From Pagrus major (Eukaryota > Chordata > Actinopteri > Spariformes > Sparidae), in the NCBI RefSeq assembly GCF_040436345.1, contig NC_133225.1, positions 22,300,040 through 22,364,039 on the forward strand: 64,000 nucleotides of DNA. Reading direction: 5' to 3'. Below, piece after piece: positions 50,601 through 61,023 of this stretch. The position numbers and the translations under genes are program-made. The number at the start of each line of letters is the position of its first letter. Positions within the stretch are counted from its first letter, which is position 1. The notes under the pieces are model-generated. The model saw nothing but the letters and a program-made list of their open reading frames with translations, had not been told where the DNA came from and did not search any database.

Positions 50601-53600
50601 ATTGAGCCAAGATCGTCACCGGCTCGGTACTGGACGAGCTGTGCTATTCCTACGTCATCGGACCGAGGTCTCCAACCGGCTGATACCGGACGAGCAGCGA
50701 CACTCGGCCATTGGACCGGGACTGCCAGCTAGAGTCGCAAATCACCGGAGGGAACCCGCTGACTCCACAACTCTGCTTAGAAAGTAGGCTCTCCATCACT
50801 CATAGCAGCTGGATTCACACATGAAACATGAGTTGGTGTCTACAGCTCTGATTACCTGTTGTTATTCATTTAAATTGCCATTTCATTTATTTAATCTGAA
50901 TTAGTCAATAAACATATTTAACCGTATGTCGTTGTCTGTGCATGTTTGTTTTTAATGTGGAGAACCGATGGAACTGTGTAGAATTCACTATTCATTTATG
51001 AGATTGAGTACATTAATTTAAAATTGATTAGAATTGTTACAAGTTAACCTTGTCCAGTTGGATTTGATTAATTCCCTCCGGATTATTCAAATAGACAAAA
51101 CAACGGAGGTGGTGCCATGAAGACAAAATAACACTCCAAGCAAATCCATGAAAAGGTTATTGAAAAGTATAAGTCAGGGGATGGATACCAAAACATTTCC
51201 AAGTCACTGAACATCCCCCAGAGTTCAATTAAATCCATCCTTAATGGATGGAATATGGCACACATGTAAATATGCCTAGAGCAGGCTGTCCTCACAAACT
51301 GAATGACCACGCAAGAAAGAGATTAGTTAGGGAGGCCACCAAGACACCTATGACTGTTCTGAAGGAGTTAAAAGCTTTAGCTGCTGGGATGGGAGAGAAT
51401 CTGCATACAACAACTGTTGCTCAGGTTCTCCACCAATCAAAGCTTTATGGGAGAGTGGCAAAGAGAAAGCCACTGTTGAAGAAAGCTCATTAAATCTCCA
51501 CTAGAGTTCACCCAAAGGTATGTGGGAGACTCCAAGGTCAACTGGAAGAAGGTTCTTTGGTCTGATGACACCGAAATGGAGCTTTTTGGCCATCAGACTA
51601 GACGCTATGTTTGGCAGACACCAAACACTGCACATCACCACAAACACACCATCCCCACCATGAAGCATGGTGGTGGCAGCATCATGCTGTGGAGATGCTT
51701 CTCGGCAGCAGGCCCTGGAAGGCTTGTAAAGGTAGAGGGTAAAATGAATGCAGCAAAATATAGGGAAATACTGGAGGACAACCTGATTCAGTCTGCAAGA
51801 GAACTACGACTTGGGAGAAGTTCTATTTTGCAGCAAGACAATGACCCGAAGCGAATAGCGAAAGCTACACAGAAATGGTTTAAAGACAACAAGGTGTATG
51901 TTCTGGAGTGGCCGAGTCAAAGCCCAGACCTCAATCCAATACAGAATTTGTGGCTGGACTTGAAAAGGGCTGTTTCATGCCCGATCCCTGTGCAACCTGA
52001 CAAAGCTTGAGCAGTTTTGTAAAGAAGAATCGAGTAAAATTGCAGTGTCCAGATGTGCAAGCCTGATTGAGACCTATCCACACAGACTCAGTGCCGTAAT
52101 TTGAGGCCAAAGGTGCATCTACAAAACACTGACTTGGAGAGGTTGACTATTTATGCAGTCTCTTATTTTACATTATACATTAATTAACATTTAATTAACT
52201 GACATTACTAATTGACATTACTTTGTAGATTTCATTATTTATTTTTTGTACATTTTTTGTCAAAAAAGCCAAATTATATTTATAAAAACAATAAAAGGTG
52301 AAAACATTCGAGGGGATGAATACTTTTTACAGGCACTGTATCTGTGAATTTGCTGTGGCTGGACACGATACAAAATATCTTGTGGAGTTGCCTACATCAA
52401 CTCATACCACCCTACATCACCCTATCTTGCGCCATCTCTATCCCCGACCCTTTATTTGATAATCTTTTTGTGACAAACCATGTTATTTTTGCCCTCTAAT
52501 CCTTCTCCTTTCATTTCCCCTCATAGTCTCCCATCCGCCCCCTTGGTCTCTTTCATTTCTGCTGAAATCTCTCCATCTGCCTGCGTCACGTCTACCTCGC
52601 ACCAACCCTCTCTCCCCTCCATCCCTCACTCTTGTGCTTGTTCCAGTTGTGCAGTGAGCCGTGAGTGATTAAAGTGATGCAACAAGGGGGCGGGACATGC
52701 TGATGGAAGGGATTCATTTCATTGGCAAGATTGGGGCAGGACACAGGGCAACACTGTTTGCCATAACCAATCACTGTCTCCCTGCTGTATGTAAACAGGA
52801 AGACCAACAGGAAGTGTTGCAATCTGTGACCTTTTAGCCTCTTTCAGGGATTAACAATGACCTTTACCACACAAGTAGTTGTGTACAGACATGGCAATGT
52901 TAAAAACAGACTGCTCCAAACAATTGTGGGATGTATTTGAAATCATTAGATCTTTTGTGTCCCATTTTTGAAATTCAATATTGCATCTTTGCTTGTAGTG
53001 CAAGAGTAAAGACACAATAATATCTTTCAGCTGGGCTGTCAAAATGAGATCTTTCTGGTTAAAATGTTGTTGACGATAGGACAAAGGAGGAATAAAATGT
53101 GATGTAAGACCTCTTGTTTGAATTGCTAGTATTTTAACTCCATCCCTGACCTTTACCCTGTCTCCTCTATTGCTTGCAGTCTTGTTATTTGGTCTGAGAA
53201 CTGGAAGATGAAGACTCCAGAACCAATTAAAATCATATTAAAGATGTCTTAGTTAGCAAAAAAAAACTTAAAAAACAGAGCACTTGTACTCAAAGCACCT
53301 ATGCAAACAATTTCACATTTGCCATAAAAATGATGAGTAGTAACACACATGCACACTATCTGCCTATAAATAACACCACCATGAAACACACATACAAAAA
53401 AAAACACATAATAGTGCCCATTTGCCCTAGAAAAGCCAAAAACCATTAAGTATTAAGATGGATTAAAGTATTACTGTAACAGTCAAGATAAAAAATACAT
53501 ATAAACACAACAGCATGCAAAGCAAAGGCTTACCGGACTCCTCTACAGAAGATAGTATCATAAGACGCAGCAAAGGAGCAAGAGATAAAAGACAAATAAA

Positions 53601-56534
53601 AAGAAGAGAGGGTTGGAAAAGTTAGGAGACTAGAGGGGAAAGCATATTAACACTGACAACTCAAAGCAAAGCAAAGCATCTGTGTTTGATGTAGGCAGTC
53701 ATCTACATCAGCTACAATCATTAATACAGATGGATGAACCAGAAGTAATATGGCTCCTCACTGCATTCAGACAGTTCTTCATCCCTCCATCCACACATAT
53801 TATCCACTACTCCTCCTAACATCAAGTGAGTGCTGAATCCTGGCTCACATTTTAGGTGAAACAAGCTGTTAACTCAAATCATCGTGTCCCTCTCACAAAC
53901 TTGTGTACATATGAATAATTCATGCAGAATATGCCAGATATTACCGCAGAAGTAAAGCTCAGGTTGTCTGCTAAATACAGCACTCAGTATCTAGGAATGT
54001 ATAATACTTGGTTTGTGTTTAAGGTTTTTCACAGCTGTGGTAAGAGGTTTTCATATTTACATGCAGAAAACCAACGTCAATGCATTAGAATATAGTCTCA
54101 GCTTTTAGTCAAGGGAATCTTAATGTTGTACAAATGACTGGGCTACTGTCAAGTATGTGTCTTGCTTTTGAAAATAGGAGCAAGTCATAAATGTTTCAGT
54201 CGGACAATGAAATTTTACAGGATTGGTTCAAGGAAAAGGACTAATCTAGAAAAAAGTGGAAAGAAGCATTGTTTGTTCCTGGAGCCCCGTTAACACTTGG
54301 CCCCTCTTCCTCTTTTCATCAGACCGTTTTATTGTCAGTCCACAGCCAAGGTTACCCAGAGTTGCCAGGGACTGGGAGTGACCGTGTGACTCATGTAATT
54401 TATGTGTGAGCAGAAAAGCTCTGCACAAGCAAACGTGATGCTAATTTGAACTGGTGGGGAGGTGAAGGTGGCAGTTTCATAATCACAACTACAGGCCAGT
54501 GATTCCAATGTCACGATCTTGTGTAACATTCAGGTGACTTGACTGCATTACATGAATTATAAAAATGTTAGAGAAAACAAAACTTTCTATGAAGGGCATG
54601 TCTATAATCCATTGTAAGAACATTCACACATATTTAACTGTAACACTACAATGCGTAGTAGTTCCATTACCAAATCTGTCGTATTACGAGTACTGCAACG
54701 AACATTTACTTTCAATATAAATGAATCTGTTGTTGTCCTTTACTTAATGTCAAGAAATAGTAAAAAAAATGCCAATCACAATTCCCAAGTCAAAGACGAT
54801 GCCTTCAAAGTGCTTGTTTTTTCCAAAAACAAGCACTTTAATCCAAAACTAAAAGATAGCACATTCACTATGATAAAAAAAACTGAGAAAAGCAGCAAAT
54901 TCTCAAATTTAAGGAACTAGAACTCAATAAATATAACAAAATCCTTGTGAGTAATCGTTTTGTTGATCCACTTGTCACTTCAGCGCCATATCTATGAGGA
55001 AAAAAGCCTCAATATGGCAAAAACAACCAATGTCTCCCATGTACTTCGCACGTGCACACAACCATTAACAGCCATGGAAAGACCTTCACACCTGATCAGG
55101 TTAACAGAGCCAGCGGGTGAACACACAGATTAAATTATTGAGTTCAGAAGCTCCAATGACCACACGCAATCTCACCGCACAGCAGACCGACACACAGGTT
55201 CATCGTGCCCACTTTCCTACCTGAATTATTCAAGGCTGACACTTAAGCTAACTGTCCTCACTGAAGAACACAGGAATTATGGGCAGAAGCTAAAAAGGCA
55301 GGGTCTCACTGCTAATTACAGGCTGTCTAAAGGGAACGTGTGCATGAATTTTGGACTCAGCTGAACTGCATCACTTCAAACAAGTGCTTCACACCCTGCT
55401 ATTTGGCGGCGGTATGTCGGTAGTCATCAGATGGGTTCTGTTTTGTGGGGACATCTGTCTCATGTGAAAACGACACCAGACTCAACAGGAGAACACTGAC
55501 GTCACTGATGTCACAGACAGCACTGACCGAGTATCACAAGCATCACAAATTAAATATATGGAATTCAAGCTATCATATAAACCTGACCTCAATCGTCACA
55601 GGGACATGGATTGTGATTTCAGATGTGGGTTCAGCCTTTAAAGATCCAAGTGAAGCTGTGACCCATTTAGAGATCCTATCATTAGGTAAAACAAAACATT
55701 GGGAGACAGAAGACTATATACAATTTAAACACCAAAACTCAGCCGTCTGTTTATGAGAGCCGGCAGTGATGTCAGGGCTACTCACCATAGGAGACGGGGA
55801 AAGGGCTATGTTGCCTATGGAGGCTTTGAGCTCGTCGACCGATGGCACTGTCACTACACAATCGGCCGGCAGCGGCTTGATCTTGATTTTGAATTTTTTT
55901 CTGTGGTCCTCCTCTTCTTCCGACTCATCAGAGGAGAAGAAGTGGGTCTTTTTGGTGGTTGGGGGTAGCAGTAGTAAGGTGTCAAGGAAAGCAAATCTCA
56001 GTCCAGGATTTATATGACATTTGACTTACATAATATCATAAAGGCAAGTATGTGATTGCACCGGGTAGCCAAACTCAACTCCTCAACAAGAAACTACCCT
56101 TTTACCTTGGTGACTGCCTTAAAACCTCAACTAATTCCTTTAAAACTTGCTTTTTTGTGTTTTTAAATCAAGCATTTATTTCAAACATTGTCTCTACTTT
56201 TTTAAAATTGTGATCCATACTTGCAATTCAAACCCTTTTAATTCTGTAGTGTTCAATTGTTGTTTTATGTCTCTTGAGACAGAAATACCTTTCTGCAGCT
56301 GATTAATTAGAGAACGACAGAAACTGAAACCTAAATACTACTGTTGAATTAATTGAGAGGTATGTAAATTTTAGGCAAGACCGACTACAAATATTGGATT
56401 AAATTTGATGCCCAAAGGATGAACGCCCATGTTCTTTTGAATCAGATTAAATTTACAACTTACTGAGGAGGCAACATCAAAGTGATGGATATAGTTTTAT
56501 TATCATAACAAACACTCACAGAGAGAGAGAGAGG

Positions 56535-56595
<61 letters not shown>

Positions 56596-59500
56596 TTAAA
56601 AAAAAGAGCAGTGTCTCTGCTCAGTATGAACTGACAGTTTGGGGAATCAGTAAATTGATCAGAGTAATATTTCCACGCTTCACAAAGATGTTGTGGGGCT
56701 TTTCACTTCTTTTGAACTTCCTGTCACATCTGCTGCATCAATGACTCATTCTTCTGGAGCTGTGTTATGCGCTGCACCTTACTACCTTTATTTAGATCTT
56801 TGTTAATTAGGTGTTTTTACACTTCGTTCAGCAGCTAACGCACTTTATCATCAATGTTTGTAATTATTTTGTTTGTGTGTGGGTCGAGACATTTTATTAT
56901 ACAGATTTGCTTCCACTGATTTGGCAGCCTCGGCATAATTTGAAAGGGGATGAAGTAGATTCCAATTTGAATGATATTTACTACACAAACCAATCTCTTA
57001 TCAGTATGCACCAGTTTAAAATAAAATAAGACAAATTATTTCTGTTGAATGACAAATGAAGCAGTTCTGAGGATATCTCCCTCTTCAGACTCCTCATCAG
57101 GTCTGATGCTGTAGCCCTCGTCATCCACCTCAGGGGAGTTCTGAAACACATAAGAGTGACTCAGTATAAAATCTCTTTGGTAAAACTTTATAACAGCGAT
57201 CATTAATTGAAAGTGAATTAATAGTTTAATCACACTTAAGTTAATGACTTTTGTAAATGGTTGATACATTCTGTGCAGTTCATCTATAAACATTATTTGG
57301 ATGGTCATTATAAAGTTACAACTGATAATTATAAACCTTTAAAATTGCTGAATAAATGGTTTATAACGCATTTCAATGTTTGTTAACAGTGAAATAACTA
57401 TAAACTAAAGAGTTTGTATGTGATCATTGTATGTGAATAAAATGCTTACAGAAAAACAGCAGTTGGTTCGTAGAGTACCGTTGGTTAATTCAGCCACAGT
57501 TTAGGTTCCCATTGACATATTCAGACAATTAATTACACAAAGACTTCTGCTCACACCAAATGAAAGGTTTTCTGCTTAATGAAACATGACTAAACACATA
57601 TTGACAAAGTCATATTCTGGACGTTAAATTTAAGCACAATACTGTTACAAATGATAATTAAAACCATCAACTTGATATACTATTGTTGACCACTTTTAAC
57701 ATGCTTTGTCCACAAATTTGTCAATAGCACATTGATTTTACAATAACACGGATCAATACTTTAAGATCATTTAAAGCAAATGAAAAACAAAGCAGCAGTG
57801 AGCTGGTGAGGACCAAACACTGCTTGAAATTAGTATGTACTGTAAATATAATCCTGCAGTCAAACTTATACTTACATATCTGTCCCAGTCGATATCTCCG
57901 TAGAAGCCATTAGGGGCCCCGTTGGTCTTCTTCTGAGACTGAGAACAGAGAAATGCTTTGATTAAAATCCCACCAGACGGTGATGGTACAGTATATTCTA
58001 CACTACTGTGCTACCACTGAACGTGTTTCTATGTTAGCTACTGATCAGTTAAACTGTGGTGCAGCCAATTCTACTCTATAAACCTTTATCCTGTGTACTC
58101 CTGATGTCATGTCACATTAAACTGTCCCATAGTTTCCCATTTTCCGCTTACAGGCACTAATCTGTTCCATGTTTGTGTCCACCTTCAAGCTTGCAACTCC
58201 TGGTCAAAATAATGTAATTTTTGGAATTTTTTTGTGTTTTCTTAAAACTAAATTGAATGTTTGGTTGCTAAAGATCTGATAATGATGATGATTCTTGTTA
58301 TTATCCAATATGATGCGACAATACTGCATAATATTTCAAGATTTAAGTCTGTTCAAGCTACCCCAGAGGACTTAAGGGGATATTCTGTTGCCCTTTTTGT
58401 AGACTTAAAGCCTCCTCAGAGAGCCTGCTAATGAAAAGATAGCTGAATCAGCAACACTGGCAGTTGACTGATGAATGGACAAACACAATGTGAGGTCTAT
58501 TACAAGTCTAACCTCTAAGCTCTATACTAATTACTCTAGAGGTTAGTCTACCCAAAGAACTAGAGTCTACAGTTCAGTACCGATTCAACCTCTTGGGGTT
58601 CCTGGCAAGTAAAAAGAACACAGATAGTAAATATTATAGCTCAAGATCAAGACTTAGAGAGTGAATAGTAATTTATGAATGACTTAAGTGGTTGATATAT
58701 TATAAATCTTTTATGTTACTTACACCCCCATCTCTGTCTGGGGACCCCCTGTGAAAAGAAAAAGAGGAAAGAAAGAAGAGCACGAAAGTCACGTAACATG
58801 TGAGCTCTTCATTTTGATACTAATTGCTTTGCTATTTAGCAGAGCTGAAACATTTAATTGGAGTGTTCAAAGAAAAGCTTTTCACACCACCATACCCACA
58901 CACTTATTCACTCAAATATAAGACTCTCACAGACACCACAGCATAGAAACATTTTACACCAAGTCTACATGTCTCACAGCTACAGATTGGCTGGAGAACT
59001 ATCATGCTTCGAAAAGATCCTGAACAAATATTTCATAAGTAAGCTAACTGGTCTATTTAGAATTCATCATTTCAGCTGTATGCAAACAAGCACGGGATGT
59101 TTAAGTATGCCCATTGTTTTGTAAATCCATAATAGCTTGTCATAAAGGATTTGTTCAGACAGATTTATTCATACAATACAATACAATACAATACAATACA
59201 CAATATATCACTGTGGCTCACAATTGACTCTTCAGCTGTGAATCGTAAGGGAAGCAGCAGTCTTACATTTATTTTACAAGACCTGTACTCAATACTAATC
59301 CTGTAATAGTTCTGACTTATTCTAATCCTTTCATTCTGCTGTAATATGCACGACCTGCAGCCATGTATCAGTTTTTTCTTAAAATATCTCATAATTCAGT
59401 GGTTTCACCCAGCTCTCTGCTCCACTGCAGGAACCAACAACTGTCATGCTCATGCATTCATGCCTTATGTTCACAAAATACACCAAGAAGACAGATCAGG

Positions 59501-61023
59501 TCTTACGTGGAGTCATTGTCCTTCTCTTTCTTCCGTATCCCGAAGGCCTTCCTGGTACGTTTTTTCAATCCTGAAGTGAAAAAAAAAATAGGAAAGGGTG
59601 AATTACTGTGTGAAGAGACACCAAAGGCATGACTAAAAGGTGGTGTCTGTGGGTGGGTCAAAGGGTAGGTGACTTCAGCTGTCCTGCATCTGTCAACCTG
59701 GAGATTAAAGGTGACGTTTTTATGTATTTTTGAGTGACTTGCTGAATCACTGTGAAGGCAAAGGCTGTCTTTTATAACTAAAACTGTGTTCATGGTCATC
59801 GCAGATGGACAGACAGCCATGCAATTCCCAAAGCATCATCTTGGAATGGAAAACTCATTAGCACTGTGCAAATCAATGCGCCAAGGATTTAACAAGAATA
59901 GCTTAGAGAGCGAGTTGATAATATACAAAATTTCAATTGACAATGCGACACAAAGCATATGAGATCCAGTTTGAATCCCTCGACTAAGTTGGAAAAACTC
60001 ACTTCACTGTCTCTCCACCTCTACTGTGTACATGACAGCATGGCTATGACCATGGCATGTGTTCTCCAGCTTCCCTAATGAAGGTGCAACAATACAAACT
60101 AAAACAGCACTCTGTACAGTGCATACCTCCGCCAAGGCCCAACAGTTCACTTTAATTCAGTCAAGCAACATCAAACTAGATAGCGCTGTATGACTTTTAA
60201 AATTAAACCACCCATAAATGCTTAACCATAATTTAACCTCACTAGATCTAGGATCCACATGAAATTGAACTCACTCATAGATACCAGCCACCTGACTATG
60301 CCTGTTTTTTTTACCATTAAGATTCATGCATTTTTCCCTGAGAAATAAGCAGAAATGTCAAAAAATCCTGCATTGAGAGAACGTTTGCAGAAAGCGGTTC
60401 TTGTGTAATCCTGCTGACAACCCAACCAGAAAAACAAAAGCAGACACGGGTGAAAACATAACCTCTGTGGTGGAGGTAATGATTGCTGCATTGTTAAAGC
60501 AACAAGTGTGAGAGTGTGTTTTGGCCCTGACAAAACTTTTGGTAACTTGATGTTTTAGATGCAAACTCAGGACCTTGACACAAACACTGGTAAAGAATGC
60601 GACAGTATACACATCTAACCCCAGCTGAGTGCAAGTGCAGGACAAAAGCAGCATACAAAAGAGAAGAAGTTAGCACATGGAATACTACAACCTCAAAAAC
60701 ACTTGATGCAATGATCCAACATCTCAACCTTATTTTGCCCTCTATTTTCTTCAGTCAACAAACTGAAAGATTTGCAGAAATGTTTTGTGTGTTCTGGCAA
60801 CTCAAGATCAATCAGGATGTCATCTGGACTGAATTAACAACAGAAGTTCGCAAGAAATTGTTTACACAAAAGTAGGAAGTTCAATCACACTCCCTCCAGC
60901 TCTAAGTCACTTTAAGTATGTTTCATTTTACTCATTCAACTATACAATTATGCCAAACAAACAAATCTCAAAAGCTCCTGGCTTGCCCTTACCCCAGATG
61001 AAAGCCCAGTTGTCCCCCTCCAT
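27567..61023 (-). CDS. sgip1: SH3GL-interacting endocytic adaptor SGIP1
   Basis: Twenty-four coding exons chain in frame to 2727 nt, 908 aa (human SGIP1, from memory, is about 828); their coordinates are in the block entries below. The order is: a basic membrane-binding N-terminus ([18 protein letters not shown], residues 11-28), [16 protein letters not shown], the SIRP segment, an acidic stretch then KIKIKPL, proline-rich SH3-ligand regions (about 158-600), and a C-terminal mu-homology domain (about 640-905) ending [19 protein letters not shown]. Family knowledge: SGIP1 binds phospholipids, endophilin, Eps15 and intersectin, works in clathrin-mediated endocytosis at synapses, and regulates the CB1 receptor. 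Odd points are an AT-AC intron, two microexons, a cassette exon and an expanded proline repeat. Whether this is the a or b teleost paralogue is not decidable here. Confidence 0.96.
27660..27885. repeat. dispersed repeat related to the 34956-36192 element
   Basis: The motifs CATCTAGATTATTTTGGTGT and GAGTTGC resemble the left arm of the sgip1-intron foldback (CATCTAGATTGTTTTGGTGT, GAGTTGCC). It is a partial, degraded copy next to the last sgip1 exon. Confidence 0.6.
29590..29674. repeat. (TA)n microsatellite in an sgip1 intron
   Basis: About 42 uninterrupted TA units lie 200 bp from the exon at 29875-30077. The exact length is often unreliable in assemblies. Confidence 0.95.
34130..34262 (-). 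repeat. sgip1: pyrimidine-rich intronic tract 3' of an sgip1 exon
   Basis: On the transcribed strand this is a run of CCTTCC/CTTTCC motifs (34130-34200) just downstream of the donor of exon 34263-34322. Open frames across it, on both strands, are low-complexity artefacts. Confidence 0.8.
34263..34322 (-). other. sgip1: sgip1 exon [20 protein letters not shown]
   Basis: A 60-nt exon in phase 1-1 encoding the conserved linker into the mu-homology domain. It is framed by exceptionally long pyrimidine tracts on both sides. It matches the mammalian protein, so it is normally included. Confidence 0.95.
34323..34480 (-). promoter_or_regulatory. sgip1: about 150-nt polypyrimidine tract before an sgip1 acceptor
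   Basis: On the sense (-) strand nearly every base from 34480 to the CACAG at 34323 is C or T (TCCTCC, CTTCC and CCCCTCC units). This is far longer than a normal acceptor tract and offers many sites for PTB-type or poly(C)-binding splicing regulators. Binding is inferred from composition only. Confidence 0.6.
34956..36192. mobile_element. TTAA-flanked foldback element in an sgip1 intron
   Basis: The left end AGGGACAGTTCAACC and the right end GGTGAAGTGTCCCT are inverse, with TTAA at 34952-34955 and 36193-36196. Arms mirror each other through CATCTAGATTGTTTTGGTGT, the GAAATCATGAC block and TTTCATGTAGAAAATATTTT. The centre is split by a second repeat (35378-35842), itself bounded by TTAGCTAGC / GTTAGCTAGC. 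Confidence 0.8.
35378..35842 (+). repeat. dispersed AGTA-rich repeat nested in the foldback
   Basis: Inverse-orientation relative of 16116-16500 (AAGTACATTTACTTAATAGT, GTGTACTTGAGTAC and onward). It sits in the loop of the larger foldback and so is younger than that element. Confidence 0.7.
36525..36580 (+). repeat. tRNA-derived SINE head fragment
   Basis: GGTGGCCTAGTGGTCGGGAC resembles the box-A region of tRNA-derived fish SINEs. No box B (GGTTCGAATCC type) follows, so it is a truncated fragment and not a tRNA gene. Confidence 0.5.
38664..38723 (-). other. sgip1: candidate 60-nt cassette exon of sgip1
   Basis: The sense strand shows TTGTCAG, then an open 60-nt segment, then GCAG and the donor GTACAG. 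Both ends are in phase 1, matching the exons at 39913-40039 and 34263-34322. It can therefore be included or skipped without a frameshift, adding [20 protein letters not shown] between the TPTV and ENDQPSLV segments. The insert is acidic and aromatic, unlike the proline-rich surroundings. I do not recall it in the canonical human protein. Confidence 0.7.
39913..40465 (-). other. sgip1: sgip1 exons of the second proline-rich segment
   Basis: Two exons: 40344-40465 (RPATPSSV, then [19 protein letters not shown]) and 39913-40039 ([20 protein letters not shown], then [12 protein letters not shown]). They match mammalian SGIP1 closely. If the donor at 39912 is not used, reading continues 25 codons into the intron to a stop, which would remove the mu-homology domain. 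Confidence 0.94.
42083..42838 (-). other. sgip1: large 756-nt proline-rich exon of sgip1
   Basis: The exon starts [20 protein letters not shown] and ends in the conserved [18 protein letters not shown]. Between about 42490 and 42690 a 14-residue unit repeats about four times (EPAPPLPxSPPPxE), with a fifth diverged copy. Such units are candidate ligands for SH3 domains of endophilin and intersectin. The segment is longer than the matching mammalian region and accounts for most of the extra length of this protein. The glycine-rich open frame on the opposite strand is its shadow. Confidence 0.93.
43023..47260 (-). other. sgip1: sgip1 exons of the first linker region
   Basis: Five exons joined in phase: 47239-47260 (22 nt, GLKRNTS), 47047-47131 ([20 protein letters not shown]), 45824-45909 ([19 protein letters not shown]), 44030-44110 ([20 protein letters not shown]) and 43023-43097 ([20 protein letters not shown]). 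Each has a recognisable counterpart in mammalian SGIP1. Donors are GTAAGT or close to it except at 47046 (GTATGT). Confidence 0.93.
48774..48785 (-). other. sgip1: 12-nt microexon of sgip1 (RRSP)
   Basis: TGGTCACAG, then 12 nt, then GTAAGTGTCC on the sense strand. It encodes RRSP in phase 0-0 and fits the mammalian RKSPRRSPG segment exactly in place. Confidence 0.88.
49480..51085. mobile_element. unclassified insertion inside the Tc1 element
   Basis: The left Tc1 part stops after a typical AGAAGGTCCAGTCACTGGTT segment, and Tc1 similarity resumes just before GGTGGTGCCATGAAGAC. The DNA between has a GC-rich core (50560-50760) and a CAATAAACATATTTAACC stretch at 50907. It has no long open frame. 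A solo LTR or a non-autonomous element is possible; I could not identify convincing ends or a target duplication. Confidence 0.5.
51117..52110 (+). pseudogene. Tc1-type transposase, inactivated
   Basis: The frame opens MKTK and meets a stop at the fifth codon (TAA). It then continues with helix-turn-helix-like sequence ([19 protein letters not shown]), breaks again near 51265, and runs open at 51522-52010 with the catalytic region: [57 protein letters not shown] and [15 protein letters not shown], the last holding the final part of the DDE triad. Several stops follow after residue A-V-S-C-P. At least three breaks mean no functional protein can be made. The family is the standard fish Tc1 group. 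Confidence 0.93.
53534..53542 (-). other. sgip1: 9-nt microexon of sgip1 (RSP)
   Basis: CTTCTGTAG, then nine bases, then GTAAGCC on the sense strand. It encodes RSP in phase 0-0, between ...ALSPSPM (exon 55786-55970) and RRSP (48774-48785). It corresponds to the start of the mammalian RKSPRRSPG segment. Confidence 0.82.
55786..55970 (-). other. sgip1: sgip1 exon with acidic and KIKIKPL segments
   Basis: A 185-nt exon encoding [20 protein letters not shown], then KIKPLPAD and [18 protein letters not shown]. The donor at 55785 is GTGAG. Its upstream junction is not GT-AG; see the AT-AC intron entry. The start after AC at 55971-55972 keeps the frame with the previous exon (a Val codon spans the join). 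Confidence 0.9.
55971..57076 (-). other. sgip1: candidate U12-type AT-AC intron of sgip1
   Basis: On the sense strand the intron begins ATATCCTC (57076 downward) and ends in AC (55971-55972). A perfect match to the U12 branch site, TTCCTTGAC, lies at 55981-55989, which puts the branch adenosine 11 nt from the intron end. No usable GT donor follows the upstream exon in the needed phase, and with this junction the exon phases agree exactly (1 + 2). An alternative AC three bases upstream would also keep the frame. Confidence 0.82.
56518..56592. repeat. (GA)n microsatellite inside the AT-AC intron
   Basis: About 36 GA units with one short interruption (GGGACA). It is intronic in sgip1. Confidence 0.95.
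57077..61023 (-). other. sgip1: first five coding exons of sgip1
   Basis: 60993-61023 ([10 protein letters not shown], the start), 59507-59570 ([20 protein letters not shown]), 58724-58748 (25 nt, GSPDRDGG), 57876-57938 ([20 protein letters not shown]) and 57077-57140 ([20 protein letters not shown]). They encode the basic phospholipid-binding N-terminus. The ATG at 61021-61023 was chosen because it gives MEG in front of a phase-1 donor that joins LKKRT in frame; an in-frame continuation further 5' was not found. The promoter and any non-coding exons lie at higher coordinates. Confidence 0.92.
59172..59203. repeat. (AATAC)n pentanucleotide repeat
   Basis: Six to seven tandem ACAAT/AATAC units in an sgip1 intron. 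Confidence 0.9.

Larger units (their letters stand above)
49158..52338 (+). mobile_element. decayed Tc1/mariner element, interrupted by another insertion
   Basis: The ends CAGTGCCTATAAAAAGTATT and AATACTTTTTACAGGCACTG are terminal inverted repeats flanked by TA at 49156-49157 and 52339-52340. At about 3.2 kb it is twice the usual Tc1 length because some 1.6 kb of foreign DNA lies between about 49480 and 51085. It sits in the sgip1 intron between the two microexons, in the opposite orientation to the gene. Confidence 0.92.

Noticed and set aside
51117-52110. Active Tc1 transposase
   Set aside because: A stop at codon 5, a break near 51265 and stops before the end of the protein; it is a pseudogene.
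54651-54920. 89-aa open frame on the + strand, Lys/Asn-rich
   Set aside because: AT-rich intronic DNA; the composition is that of random AT-rich sequence.
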